From: Opisthocomus hoazin
Lineage: Eukaryota > Chordata > Aves > Opisthocomiformes > Opisthocomidae
DNA: 64,000 nucleotides
Direction of reading: 5' to 3'
NCBI RefSeq assembly: GCF_030867145.1
Contig: NC_134414.1
Coordinates: forward strand, 21,408,518-21,472,517
Under the pieces are notes generated by a model. The model made no database searches. It worked only from the letters and a program-made list of their open reading frames with translations, and had not been told where the DNA came from. The translations under genes and the position numbers were made by a program. Shown here piece by piece: positions 12,380 to 42,394 of the stretch (positions are counted from its first letter, which is position 1; the number at the start of each line of letters is the position of its first letter).

Positions 12380-15300
12380 TTTGAGGACTCTGCAGGATGC
12401 TGAGAACATAAATGGAAGGGTGCTTGGACAGACAGCTGCAACAGTTTGTGCTGCAGAAGGACTTGTTTTCACTTTCGTTACATATTAAAATCCCTGCCTT
12501 ACCTTACAGAGGACTGTATTTTGCCAATCTTATTCAGCTAGCATGATGGCATTCCCTTCATGTTGCACACTTTTAACAGCATGCTGTTTTGTGGGAAACT
12601 TGCATTCATGAAGAGCCCATTGTGAACTTTTTAAAGTAGATTTGATTTACACCCACCAGGAAGAATACAGGTTTGGGTTTTTAGATGACCAGTACTTGCA
12701 CAAGGAAAAAATATTCAAATATTCATGCACTGAGGAACTGCTATTAGTTTTGTTTTGGGTTTGCTTTTTTTTTGTTTGAGGTTTTTTTTTTTTTCCTTTT
12801 TTAAATGCAATTAGGACTAGAAGTAGCACTTTCACTTTTGTGTTTTGGATCAGCAGAGTAATGTAGTGTCCACCTTTGATCCTTTTTGTGTAATAACATT
12901 TGAGAGACACAAACACATGCATCACAACTGATATGTATTTGTTACAGTTAAAACCTGTTGGCTAGAGCAGTGCTTCAATCTAGTAACTGGATTTTAATAA
13001 TTGACACATAAGTGACATAAAAGTAATTTCAAGTCATGAGTGATCTTTTTCCTTAAGCAAGAGATCATTGTTTTAAAATTGTTTGCTGTAAACAAGTGGA
13101 TATGCATTATTTGTTACCTTATTTGGATGGATGATTTGCTACAATCCTTTTTGAGACGGTAAAGCTTTCTTGAATGATACTCCACTCTAAAAGCAGTTTT
13201 CATGGGTGGGTCTGTTATACTGAACAGAAATATTAAGTGTATTTCCCTGTACATTTAATATTTAAATTCCAGATATTTAAGTATGACTACATATATCTGA
13301 ATGCATTAAAGAGTAATTGATGCACAACTCTCCCAGAAAGAAAATAACACTTGAAGATCCCTGTACTAATTCCTCATTGGTAACTACATATACATGAAAG
13401 GTTAATCCAACTGGACTGGTTTGTTGCTTGGAAGTCAACATCTTTGTATGAAAAACAAACCCGCTGCTTTTTGTTTGGAAACTGGCAGGGTAGGAAATAC
13501 AATTCTAACGAAAACAGTAAAAAGCTAAGGAAAAATACCTTATTTAGTGTATGCGGAGAGAGTGCCAAATGCACATCAGGAATTTCAACTTTTTAGTGTT
13601 ACCTCTTCTATTTTCAATCATCTTAAGTAGTCGTTTGGCACTTCCTGCCTCTTTGCTACTCTGAAATGTCCCGACATGTACTGGACTGATAACATGAATC
13701 ACTGGAGCAGAGTGCCTGTCTTGGGACAAAAGGTAAGTTGTGCTTTACTCAGTTCTGTATGAATATTCTTCTATAAATCGCAAGTGCGTGAATTATTTTT
13801 TTTTAATTAACCAGTTCAAGTACGACATCTAAAGGTCTCATCTTCTTTGATGATTGAAAGGGGGAAGTGGATACAATTAATTTTAGTCAAACAGGAAAAC
13901 CTTCCAGTAAGTAAGAGGAGGATTTTTGCTTTCACGTGGTTGCAGTAAAGTATAAAGTAAGCGTGGCTTAAAAGCAAACTCGACAAGAATGGCTGTTTGC
14001 ACCCTTAAACAGGCTGCGTGCTCTATTATTAATGTAAATGCCAGTGTGACTGCCTGAGAGCAGTGTGTACTTGGACATCTGTTTGAGTAAGAAATTTCCG
14101 GTAGTGAGGGTTTCACAAACGAGATGGAGAGAAATTGAGACCTGGCCAATTACCATCGATTGAAATCCCACAGCTGATGTTACACGCTATTGTTGATACT
14201 CAAAAGCAGATGCTGTTTAAAAATATTGCATCTTTTATGTTGGCCCTGTGGTGTTGCGATTCAGACTCAAAAGCAAGTGGTGCTCTGTGTAGTTAACCAA
14301 TAAAACTATTTGAACATTAGCAACCAAAATTCTAATAAAAAACTTTGTGCTGCAAGACTTTCAGTCTTTGTAACGTAGAAGTAATAAATGCTCACTTGGG
14401 ATAACTGGGGGAAAACATGACAGTCTGAGCACACTCTTTTCAACATAAACAGTTCCAGCCCTTAACCAGAGAATGGGTGTGAAACTGTCTCACAAAAAGA
14501 GCTGCAGAGGGGAGTGATGCTGATGTTGAAGCCATTGATTGAGATTTGAGAGAGACGTTTAAGAGACTGCATCTCAGATACAACTGTTTAGGAAGCTGGA
14601 GTGTATGCAGAAAGCAACGGGTTGCTGAAAGCTAAGGACCTACACGTTCCCTCAACTAATAAATATAATACAACCTAAATGTCATCTATTTCTCAAAACC
14701 TGGGATGCAGAAATATAATTGGTAATGTGCCTATGACATGGTCATTTTTCTTTAAATATATACCGGAAATGGATGTCAGGTTTTTTATTAAATGAGACTC
14801 ACACCAGCAAATTTGTTAAAGATGCAGAATCACGTTTAGCGTCCTTCATCAGGTCACTTTCACCAATATGCACTTAAAACTAGTATCACCTGGGGCACAG
14901 GGAGATACCTGGGGGAAACTGTTCTTTTGGGGAGGGTAGAGTTTGGATCTAAATGAAAATGGACTACTCTTCACTTGCAATATGGCAACGACGCACTTTT
15001 AAGGCTGCAGTTTTTAGCTATGAATATATATGTCCAAAGACCTAGATTAAAGAGGTGCTGCATCTGAAAAACATGTTGCCACACACACTGCCACGGTGAA
15101 TATCTACGGAAGGAAATCTGGTGTAGAAGCGGGGTGGGGGGAAATCACGCTTAGTGGGTTTAGTTAAGAAACGCTGTTAAATCTTTCTCTGTCCCAACAA
15201 CTTGATGAGGATCTCAGTTTCAATTCTGAAGTCTTCCATTTTCCTCTTTCCACAGTTGGTGTCCCTAGCTTCTATTTTTACTCATCTATCTTCATTTGTT

Positions 15301-15845
15301 ATGACTGTAATGCAATTACATTTCCAAAAGACAATGTGACTTTCTCATTTTCACCTTTTTAAACTTAATATAAATGTTCTGAATGTTAACGTTGCATTTA
15401 TTTGCATTGGGATGCCATTATCCTGTAAAGTGCGAATTTTAAAAATACAATTGGCAAAAAGATTTGCTAGTTTTACAGAAAGATTTGCTATCTTAAACTG
15501 TTTTCTATTTTCATCCAAATGACTGGGATGCTATCTTTGTAATTCTTTGAGGTCATATTTGTGAAATAAACGACACATGGAAGCTTTCCTGTCATGCACA
15601 CTATATGTAGTCTGGAGTGTTGAGCAAACTTGAGTTCCCGAGTTGTAATATCTATCTACGTATGGTATTTGCAATTTTGAATGTGTGCCACTACCAAGAT
15701 AATAATGCTGTACAATTTTGAATGGTGGTAGTTTCTGTATGGCAGTCCAGCTGAACTATTTTGATGTACTGCTTAATTTTTGAATTTTATTTTTTAAGTT
15801 GTATAATTTATTTTCTTGCAAAATAAAAATGTAATATAAAAGACG
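12380..15845 (+). other. CUL5: CUL5 3' untranslated region
   Basis: Continuous AT-rich sequence follows the stop codon, without exon signals. The last strong poly-A signal, aataaa at 15822-15827, sits in a T/A-rich context typical of a 3' end. Earlier candidates near 14298, 14384 and 15567 could give shorter transcripts. The distal end is inferred from the signal alone. Confidence 0.7.
15822..15827 (+). promoter_or_regulatory. CUL5: Probable distal poly-A signal of CUL5
   Basis: AATAAA, preceded by a T-rich stretch and followed within 20 bases by aatataaaagac. It is the last such signal before the sequence turns into repeat-bearing intergenic DNA. Confidence 0.6.
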
Positions 15846-16959
15846 ACTCATTTAGCAAGGTATTTTGGTGTCTTCCCCGGCAAAATTTTTAAGCTGAATT
15901 CAGGTGCTGCTCCTGAAAAATAGCACTGTATGAAATCTGCGTGATTCCAAGTCTCGGAGGCTATTATGGTCAGAGTACTTAAAACAAAACCAAACCACAA
16001 CAAAAAGAACCACAACAGAAAAACACTTCCAGTTCCTGTCTTGTTATGATTTTCAAGTACTTAAGGTTATATTGAGAGCTATTTAGTCTTCCAAATTCTG
16101 TTTAAAGATGAGCTGTGCTCTTTAAATTTATCAAAGCTGGCCATGTCAGAAGTGGTCGGGAGTGCCTAACCTTCTGTTTATGGCACTGTTAAAAAGGGTT
16201 ATGTCTCCATCTAACTTACTGGGATGTACTTGGATTGCTGAACGTTTTGGTTGGTTTGTCTCTGAAATTATAATGAGCGTCACTGGAAATTACTGGTGGT
16301 GTGACCAGATTATGGGGACCTTCAGGTACCTGATCCTGCAGTAAACAACCACCGATGTGGGAGCAGTCGGTTGCCCGAAGGAGTGCTTTTATTACTGTAA
16401 TGGCTTTTCTTCTCCGGTTGTCCTTGCCTTTTAATGTGAATGTCTTTTTATATTTCAACTTTTTTCTTTAAGTGCACCAGCTAACTTCAGTGTTTTGTGC
16501 TTTCTGGTATATGCAAAGATTAGAACTATTTATATGGAATAAATAACTATTTTTGAGTTCAGTGCATGTGGCGATTTTCAGACTGTCAGTTCTTGCAGGC
16601 AGGAATTTGATAGCATGCCGCTATTATTTCTAAATGTCTTTTTTTTTCCTGTTAGGGCGAAGTGTAGTCTTTCACAATGAGGGTTTTCCAGGTGGAGTTG
16701 TTCACTAGAAATAAGCCAGTTACCACAGGAGTAGCTTAGCTGATGCAAATCCTACCAGTTTAAATTAATCGCAGTTTAGGTAGAATCATTGCCCTAAATC
16801 TGAAAGGCTCTATACCTGCTGCTTTCTTCTGATAAGCTAAGAACTTTCTGTCTGTCTGTCTTTGCTTTACGTGTAAACATTTCTCTCTAGGTGTAGACAT
16901 GGTGCCTGCACTTCATCATTTATTCCAGTGATGGAGACCCATTCAGTAACTTCCGCTGG
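15846..16959. other. Intergenic, CUL5 to ACAT1, left part
   Basis: I see no gene or recognised repeat. Short open frames near 16.16-16.46 kb overlap on both strands and have no coding support. An aataaa at about 16538 could be a minor extra CUL5 poly-A signal. Confidence 0.5.
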
Positions 16960-17340
16960 ATCACAGAATCACAGAATGTTCGGGGTTGGAAGGGACCTCT
17001 GTGGGTCATCCAGTCCAACCCCCCTGCCGAAGCAGGGTCACCTACAGCAGGCGGCACAGGACCGCGTCCAGGCGGGTCTTGAATATCTCCAGAGAAGGAG
17101 ACTCCACAACATCCCTGGGCAGCCTGTTCCAGTGCTCTGTCACCCTCAGAGGGAAGAAGTTCTTCCTCATGTTCAGGCGGAACTTCCTGTGCCTCAGTTT
17201 GTGCCCATTGCCCCTTGTCCTGTCGCTGGGCACTACTGAAAAGAGTTTGGCCCCATCCTCCTGACACCCACCCTTCAGATATTTGTAAGTATATATTAGG
17301 TCCCCTCGCAGCCTTCTCTTCTTCAGGCTGAACAAGCCCA
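16960..17340 (-). mobile_element. CR1 LINE, 5'-truncated 3' end
   Basis: Read on the minus strand, it ends with the avian CR1 tail (TCCCTTCCAACCCC followed by ATTCTGTGATTCTGTGAT). Upstream it encodes the C-terminus of the CR1 reverse transcriptase protein, including [20 protein letters not shown] and [15 protein letters not shown]. Only about 380 bases remain. Similarity to the copies at 30.6 and 62.2 kb is high, so it is relatively young. Confidence 0.92.
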
Positions 17341-18110
17341 GAAATCCCCATGCTCCAAGACCTGGGTTGCGGCGTGTGGGCTGCGGCTTCCACCTGCTGA
17401 CCTGGGGCACGCTCAAAGCAATCTTACCTCCTCAGCTAAGGGAGAGCAGCACAGCAGGGTGATTTTTAATAGTCTGAATGACCAAAACCTGAAAATCAGC
17501 GACTTTGAAATTAGTACATTATAGTTGTTGGTGGTGAGAAGAGATGCTGAAAGAACTGAAGAAGGGCATGCACTATGGTTTTCTTTCTGAAAGCTTTTCT
17601 GCTTTTAAGACCACAGCCTATTACTACATACGTGTAGCTCGGGATTTGCCATCTGTTGTAGTCACTGATTTCTACTAGTTTCCTTAATAGGAAATCACCG
17701 CACCTCCTGCATTTTTTGTAGCAGGCAGTTGGAACTTAGCTCAAGCTGAGGCAAGTATGTGGGATTTATTGCACCAGACAGGTACTCTAGATGTCAGATG
17801 ATACTCAGCCATTGCTTCTGAAGGAACCGAGGAGCGAACAGATCTGCGGGCCAAGGTGTGTCGCCTGTTGCTACAACCAGTTTCAGTGCCAGGGTGCCAG
17901 CATGTTGCCAGCAGCTTTTGACCAGGTTCCATGTCAGATGGTTCGAAGGAAACCAAATCTACGGCTACCGCTTCTGCTGGGAGAGGAGCATTCAAACGTG
18001 GATGTGACTGAACTTTTGAAAAGCAGAAAGGCGGTAAGGCAGAACTATTTTCCCAGAATCCTGTAACATTAGCCCTAGGGCTACTTTATAAAACCAGCAA
18101 AAGATTGGTT
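17341..18110. other. Intergenic without recognised feature
   Basis: Overlapping open frames on both strands at 17.74-18.07 kb show no family resemblance or splice context. Nothing supportable is seen. Confidence 0.5.
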
Positions 18111-18114
18111 TAAA

Positions 18115-18310
18115 ACACTACAAGAGGACTTGTTCCAGGCAAAGCTGGGGCTGCCGATCACAGGTGTCAGCAGGTTCAAACAGGGATAGACAAATTCATG
18201 GGTAACAAGCCCATAAATGGATAATGAAGGCAAGGATAGAGCCTCTAACATCACTGAACAGTGAAGGTGGGTGCTGGCGGAAGGCTAGAGGAAGCGCCCT
18301 GGCTCTTCTG
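18115..18310 (+). mobile_element. Ancient CR1-family 3' remnant
   Basis: The phrases caggttcaaacagggatagacaaattcatgg and aagcccataaatgg match the pattern of an old amniote CR1-type tail, in which a GFKRDRQIHG-like peptide end is followed by a non-coding tail. It is strongly diverged with approximate borders. Confidence 0.45.
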
Positions 18311-20880
18311 CTCAGCCTCAAGCAGTGGTTGTAGGGGGTCTGACTGTGCTACAGTCCCTGTTGAACCATCTTCTTGAGTTCCTTTAAATATGAATTATCC
18401 TGAAAAAATGAATTATCCCAAGGAAAAGGGCTGACAAGGGAAGGGGAAAAAAAAAATAAACTAAAAAGCAACCAGCTGACCAGAGGAAGAAACAGATGCA
18501 GGAGGGGAAGAAGAAGCTGCGTGATGATCATAGGATGAAATGTAAAACGTAGGGGAGCATCCAGCAGAGCACCTTTGTCAGCGCCTGCCACCTCCCCAAG
18601 GTGTCCAAACAGTCCCTGGCCACTGCTTCCTGGGAATGGACGCAGATACCACAGGCAAAAGGGTTTCTTACCTCCTCTTCCTCCTCCTCCATCTTCCTCC
18701 CACCAATGGTGGGAACGGCTGTTTGGCTGGGGCCAGGAGGTGGCTGGCGAGGGCGTCCTGCCACTGGCGTGGGGTTGGGATAGGGAGGGTGTAAATAAGC
18801 ACATCTGGGGGGGAACATGCAGCCCAAACCGCCGGGAGAGGGACCGCGACACAGGGCGTCCCAGGGCGCAGGAGGGAACGCTGGATGCAATGGATTTTCA
18901 GTTTGACCTATTAAAAGGTGTTCTTTCCGTATTTTTTTGATATTGCATTAGAGGATTTGTATCCTGAAATATATGTATTAACTATAGAGAGATGTTTCTT
19001 CTTTCTTCACTTAGCTTCTCTATGCACTGACTTCTTAAGCAGCTCCAGACTAACTTTTAAACTGGTGTTATTTCAAGAATATCTGTCATCTTGCTGGAGA
19101 CTTGAAGTGGCAGAACAATTAAATAGTTTTATTACAGTGATAAGTTGTATCTTCTAAATTCACATAGAGTTAATACTTACATTGCTGAAAAATGGTAAAT
19201 GACCCGCTAACCTTGCTTACCCTTTAGGCTGGGGACATACTGCTGTGTGTTACAACAGTTGCATTTCAGCAGTGTCCTGACCAGAAGACCATTGCACATG
19301 AAGGAGTTAATGCCCACGCAGCAGTTCACCTGCGAAGGCGCAGGGCATGTGACAGCACAGGCTGTGCTCTGCCGTGGCACAGGTGCAGCTTGGCCTTATG
19401 CTGCGCCTATCCCATGCTGCACCTATCCCTCTGCCGCAGAAAATACTTCGGCAGCTACTAACGAAGTAACCCATAGGAGCTCCCTCCCGGCACTGGCAAT
19501 TGCACCACCGGCACGTTGTCTTCATCTCAAAGCGAAGCAGCATGTGCCAGCGTGAAGGTCCTTATGCTTGACAGTAGGAATGATGACCAGAATTGTTTTC
19601 TTCTCAGAAGATCCTACGAGAGTTCTAAAGACCAAATTGTTGGGGAACCTCTCCACGGATGGCGTCTGCACCATGGGCCATGCCCCCACTGGAGGTGTGC
19701 CTGACGCTGTGCAGCTCGGGGTTCCCAGCGTGTGAAGGGAGGTAGGATTATCTGCACTGTTCTCTTTTTCTTTCTGGTGTGAGCTCCAATAAAGGGTCTA
19801 TGAATCAATACGTCTGGGAGTCCAAGTGCCTTTCTGGCTGGGATGATACGAACGCTAGTCCTGGTGTATTAGCAGGCTGTATCCCAGAAAAAGGGCCTTA
19901 TACTGCAGGAGTAAAGGCAACGCTAAGAGTTTTCCCTTTTTTTGTGCTATGTTTTTGGCATTATGCATTTCTGAAAAATATTCTCATCCAACCAACTTGG
20001 ATGTCTTTCCTATATAGTACACATTATTTTCAGGGTAAAATATCTGAGTTAATATTTGTCAGTTCCTGTGTTATCTCTGTTATCTTTTGTACTTGAAAAC
20101 TTTGGCTCCAAATCAAAGGTCTAGACTAGATCGGTCAAACTCTTAAAGCATCAGCTACCAACAGTGAAGGAAGCAAAAGAGTTCAAATGCTTCCCTCACC
20201 TGTGCCAATCCCAAGCAGCCTCTTACTGTGTGTCTGGAGAATCTTCAGACATATATGGAAAGAAAGAAGTATTTTACTTTTGAGAGCAGACAGAGAGAAA
20301 AGTGAAATCCTCTGTCAAAGGGGAATGAATGAGATGTAGAACAGCAAATGAACTGAAGCAGTTTTGATAAATGTTAGCTTTACAATGTGAAAATAATAAA
20401 AAATTCAGTCAAGACAGCAAGTGTTTAGATGCTCTTGCTTTCCAGATGCTATATCCAAAGCATGCTTCTTGGCATTTATTCCAGTTTATGGTCTTAAGGG
20501 AAGGGAAGAGAAGGTGCAAGTAAACGCTGCTTTACCTGGCTCGTAGACATCAACTCCAGGCAATGCAGCAGTCAGTCATAGGTTACTGTAACAGATGGTA
20601 TGGTATCTCCTTTGGGAATTAAAAAAGTGCCTGAGAAGGTAAGCAAGACTGATCAGAAACAAATACAGAACCGCTTGTGCTAGACAGTGTGCAGCGGCAC
20701 AACTCACAGAGAATGTCACCTTGTCTTTTGAGCCTGTTCTTTTGAGACCAGGCAGGACTAACTAAGCTTCTTCTGGCCTAGCTCCATGCACGTTGGATAG
20801 ACAGAGTGGAGAGAGGCACCGTCAGGCCGGTGGACAGCTGTAGAGATTTAACACTGGCCTTCGTCCAGAAATCCACTCTC
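18311..20880. other. Intergenic upstream of ACAT1
   Basis: No gene is recognised. The stretch 18.35-18.95 kb is GC-rich with a CCTCCTCTTCC-type low-complexity run that opens frames on both strands. The stretch 19.24-19.86 kb, with an aataaa at 19789, has a faint LTR-like look but no definable ends. The rest is AT-rich sequence. Confidence 0.45.
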
Positions 20881-21383
20881 AGAGGCAGAGAGCCCGAGGG
20901 GGGAAAGTGAAGCACAGGCCCGACCGTGGAACCCGCACGGGCAGCCCGACACTCAAGCACCGCAGAGGGGCTGGGGCGAGCTTCTGGGCCGAGGCCGGCG
21001 GAGCGCAGCCTCAGCGCCGCTTCCCCTTCCCCGCGGAGGCGAGGGCAACCCCGGCGGCGGCCTCACGCCCCGCTGGGAGCTGCCGCGCCGCCGCCATACC
21101 GCTCGTCACCAGTTATTTTCCTGCTCGTCACGGAAAGCAAGGGGTTGCCCGCCCCGCGCCCGGGGCTCTCCCTCGGCAGCCCCCTTCCCTCTCCTCCGGG
21201 CGGCGCCCGGTCCCTAAGCGGCAGCACCGGCGATGACAGAGGAGCGCCTGTCGCGCAGGGAGGGGCCCCGGAGATGGCGAAGGTTCCGCGGCTGCATCCA
21301 CCGCCCGCCGCAGCGCCCGCACGCCCCCTCAGCCGCCAGCTCGGGGGCGGGCACCGCCCTCTCCGTCCCGCCTTCCAGCCCAG

Positions 21384-21454
21384 CCAATGGCAGAAAAGGA
21401 TTTGGCGACGCCCTCGGCCCCAGGGCCAATGGGAGGTGGGAGGAGGGGGCGGGC
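21384..21454 (+). promoter_or_regulatory. ACAT1: ACAT1 core promoter: two CCAAT boxes and a GC box
   Basis: gCCAATgg occurs at 21384-21388 and again at 21426-21430, and gggggcgggc at 21445-21454. All are 60-135 bases upstream of the start codon. CCAAT boxes recruit NF-Y and GC boxes Sp1-type factors. No convincing TATA box is placed for the start, as expected for a CpG-island housekeeping promoter. The transcription start, probably about 21.46-21.50 kb, is inferred. Confidence 0.65.
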
Positions 21455-21516
21455 GTCGCCGCCTATAGGCCGGGGTGGGGGCGGCGGTGAAGGTGACGGG
21501 GTCGGCCGGCGGGAGC

Positions 21517-39547
<18,031 letters not shown>

Positions 39548-39810
39548 GCCCAAACAGTGTTGGAAACAAAGCTTTAAATGCTCACTGATCAAAATGATGA
39601 GTGGTACCTGTTACATCTTCTTTATCAGTAAGTGGATGAAGTCCTTAACTGCTATTCTAAAATTTCTTAAAACATCACTGATTATTGAAACAGGTAACCG
39701 GGCTTTTATTACTTTAACTCAGTGCAAGCTTTTATACAGTAAAAATAAAAAATGTCCAATTATGATAATGTCATGAGACCTGACAATAAAGAATGTTTGC
39801 TAGCTGTGGC
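39548..39810 (+). other. ACAT1: ACAT1 3' untranslated region
   Basis: A short AT-rich 3'UTR. aataaa at 39785-39790 is the best poly-A signal; aataaaaaa near 39745 is an earlier alternative. The end is inferred to be about 20 bases past the signal. Confidence 0.75.
39785..39790 (+). promoter_or_regulatory. ACAT1: ACAT1 poly-A signal
   Basis: AATAAA at 238 bases past the stop codon, followed by a TG-rich stretch (gaatgtttgctagctgtgg). Confidence 0.7.
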
Positions 39811-41060
39811 TCCTCTGTCACTGACATATGGTTTCTCTAACGCCATTGAAAATGAGTTCTTTTGGTAACTCATAGTGCTGCTACTAGAAGCAGCTAGTTT
39901 CTTACCGTTTTGTTGCTTAATTTCCCTAACTACTGTGTGATTTTCACAGAAAAAATAACTTTACTCAACGGTTGGTTTCCTACTGTTGTGTACCTTGAAG
40001 CCAGGTCAAACGCAGCGCAGGAGCGCTGCCGCAGGATGTGCTCACCCTGGCTTGGGGCGCAGGATCAAAGCAAACTTGAAGTGATGGCACAAGTACCAAT
40101 ATGGCCTCAAAATGCTACCGCTCCTTTGTCGTCCATGTAAGCCTCTGCACTGTGCGGTTTTGTCAATATGCTTTTAAGCAGAGGCAGCAGAGTACATTCA
40201 GCGTTACTGTTTCTGCAGCAGGAGCTGCTGGCCCCCTCAAGCCCACGGTTCCATCTCCAGGAGTGCGGGGTTAAGCACTCCTAGGGCAGCTTTGGGGGGA
40301 CAGGAGACTGCTGTCCTGCAGGGAGTCTCATGCCAGACTTCAGGAAGAAGTTTATGCAGTTTTACCAGAGGCTATTGGCTATTTCACCACTACTTCTTCC
40401 CACCTCCCCCTTTTCACAAGGGACAAACATCAACCACTTGTCCTAAATCTCAGCTAACTGCTTTCTTATCTGGACATTAATTTCAACAGAAAATCATCTT
40501 TACCCACTGCTCATCCTTACGTTTTCCTCCATAAAGTAAGGGGAATAAATACTTTGACTGGGATGTAGTAGGATCTGTTTTTTCTGGGAAGGAATATACT
40601 TGTAGCAGTACCAAATGAACAGGGGGCTTTAAATGCCATCTACTAAGAAAATTTACCTTAATTCATGCTCTGACAGCTGTTCTTTTAAAAATTACTTGCC
40701 CTATGACAGCAGCTGGGAACTGAAGGTGCTGCTTCATTTGAAAGTGTCAGTGAACAGATAATTCCCAGCTTTAGTATTACCAGACCTCCTGAACTGAAAA
40801 ATGATGGTGGATAGTGGCTGTCCCATGAAAAAGAGACCAATAAATAGCAGATCTATTTAAAAGCATCACCTACTGCCTGTCAGAATACTATTAAGCATAA
40901 AATGCCACCATGTAGCAACGAGGTGATTGGTTTTGCCACTCTGATGCTGCTGTTAGAACTTACTGAACTCTTGGTCTTAAAAAATTACCGATCGACATGA
41001 CTTTTCTACACAGTATCTGCACAGCTGCTTAGTGGACTTACAAAATACTAAGCAAGACAC
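39811..41060. other. Intergenic spacer between convergent ACAT1 and NPAT
   Basis: About 1.25 kb between the two facing poly-A signals. No gene or clear repeat is recognised; open frames are short with no resemblance to known proteins. Confidence 0.6.
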
Positions 41061-42316
41061 TCAATATTTTATTAAAACAAAAATATTTATTCAAGCTGTA
41101 AATGCTATGCAGTATTTTGTTATTGGATGGGTTTAATATAAACATCTACTGCATAATATTGGTTCCGTAGGAATCCTTGTATACTATCTGAAACATTGCC
41201 CCATTGCTGTAAGAGCTCTTAGAAGAAAACTTGCATTTTTTAAGACCTCAACAATTTGAGAACAAAGGAAGAAATACCAGTAGAGGAAACTGCAGTATTG
41301 GAGCAAGACTTAGTGTAGTAACTTTCACCCATGCTAATTAGTACTAAAACGCAGGCTGAGCTGCTCCTGCGCCTGTTTTGAAGAGAGTTTGTACAATAGC
41401 TGTGACAACGTCTATGTTAAACAGAAAGATCAGATGCAACTTTTTCCATGTCTGGCTGAAAGCGTAAGTGAAATCAACACACGCTTTCTCAGTGGTACAA
41501 ATGACAGTTAAAGAACTGACTTTTGCAATGGAACATGCTGAAATTCTTGTCTGGCTGTTGCTACAGTTTAAGTATTCACACCAGGGTGTGAAAATAGGCT
41601 TAACCCACAACAAAGCACCTAGTCTGAAAACAGCTTTTGCATTCAGGTGACAACCGTGCAGCAAATGCTGTGAACAGATGAGGCCTATCCAAATGAATGT
41701 TCTTACCTGAATGACTGGTTGGGAAAAGCTTCCTTAGATGAGAAAAAAGTCTGGAGGTTTTAAGGGCCTTATGTTTAGTTACTGGTATTTTTGTTAACTC
41801 GTTCAAAGCCTTATGACACGGGTTTGACAGTTACGTGAGAAAAGAGTGTCGGTACCAGCCAGTCACATCTGAAGATTAAGTCCCTTCTGGATTCAGCAAG
41901 GCAATGGGACGTGGCTCCGAGCGGTGCGCTCCAAACGCCGCCTCCAGATTCACCGCCTTTTCACAGATTGGCCCAGCGGCTCCGAGGAGTAAGGAGAGAA
42001 TGCAGCAGAACACAGACACCGTGGTGTAATGGGAAACATACAACTTTTCTTACATTACATTTATACAAATTTACAATTTTGCAAATTAAATGGCTCTATA
42101 ATTATGCAAGTGCTTTTTAAAAAATAAACATATACCAACTCAATGATATTTACACTTAGCAACCTGCTTCGGGAACAGCATGATTTTGCTATAAAGTGAA
42201 ACTTCAGTGCACTGAAAGTGCAACTCACCCTTTAGAATTAAATTCTCTTCCCATGCCAAACCTCAGCTTAACGATACCTAGCTTTAGACAGTCACAGTTC
42301 AACAATTTTTTTTTTT
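41060..42316 (-). other. NPAT: NPAT 3' untranslated region
   Basis: Sequence downstream (minus strand) of the NPAT stop. The first minus-strand AATAAA signals are at 41086-41091 and 41068-41073, so the 3'UTR is about 1.25 kb. Open frames on either strand inside it are not supported. Confidence 0.65.
41068..41091 (-). promoter_or_regulatory. NPAT: NPAT poly-A signals (two copies)
   Basis: tttatt on the plus strand at 41086-41091 and 41068-41073 reads AATAAA on the minus strand. They are the first signals after the NPAT stop codon. Confidence 0.6.
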
Positions 42317-42394
42317 TCATTCATCATAATGTAAAGACAACAGGAACTTGTCCACATCCATTCCTGCTGGAAAAGAATTTGGTAGCTTCTTTTT
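42317..42394 (-). CDS. NPAT: NPAT exon 18 (last coding exon)
   Basis: The acceptor is tcctacag. The exon has 25 codons, KKKLPNSFPAGMDVDKFLLS then LHYDE, and TGA. The C-terminus matches human NPAT, which fixes the frame and hence the unusual donor upstream. Confidence 0.95.
   Translation of the reverse strand, partial: KKKLPNSFPAGMDVDKFLLSLHYDE

Noticed and set aside
18349..18940. 120- to 167-codon frames on both strands in the intergenic region
   Set aside because: A GC-rich CCTCCTCTTCC low-complexity stretch opens frames on both strands at once. No splice context or family resemblance.
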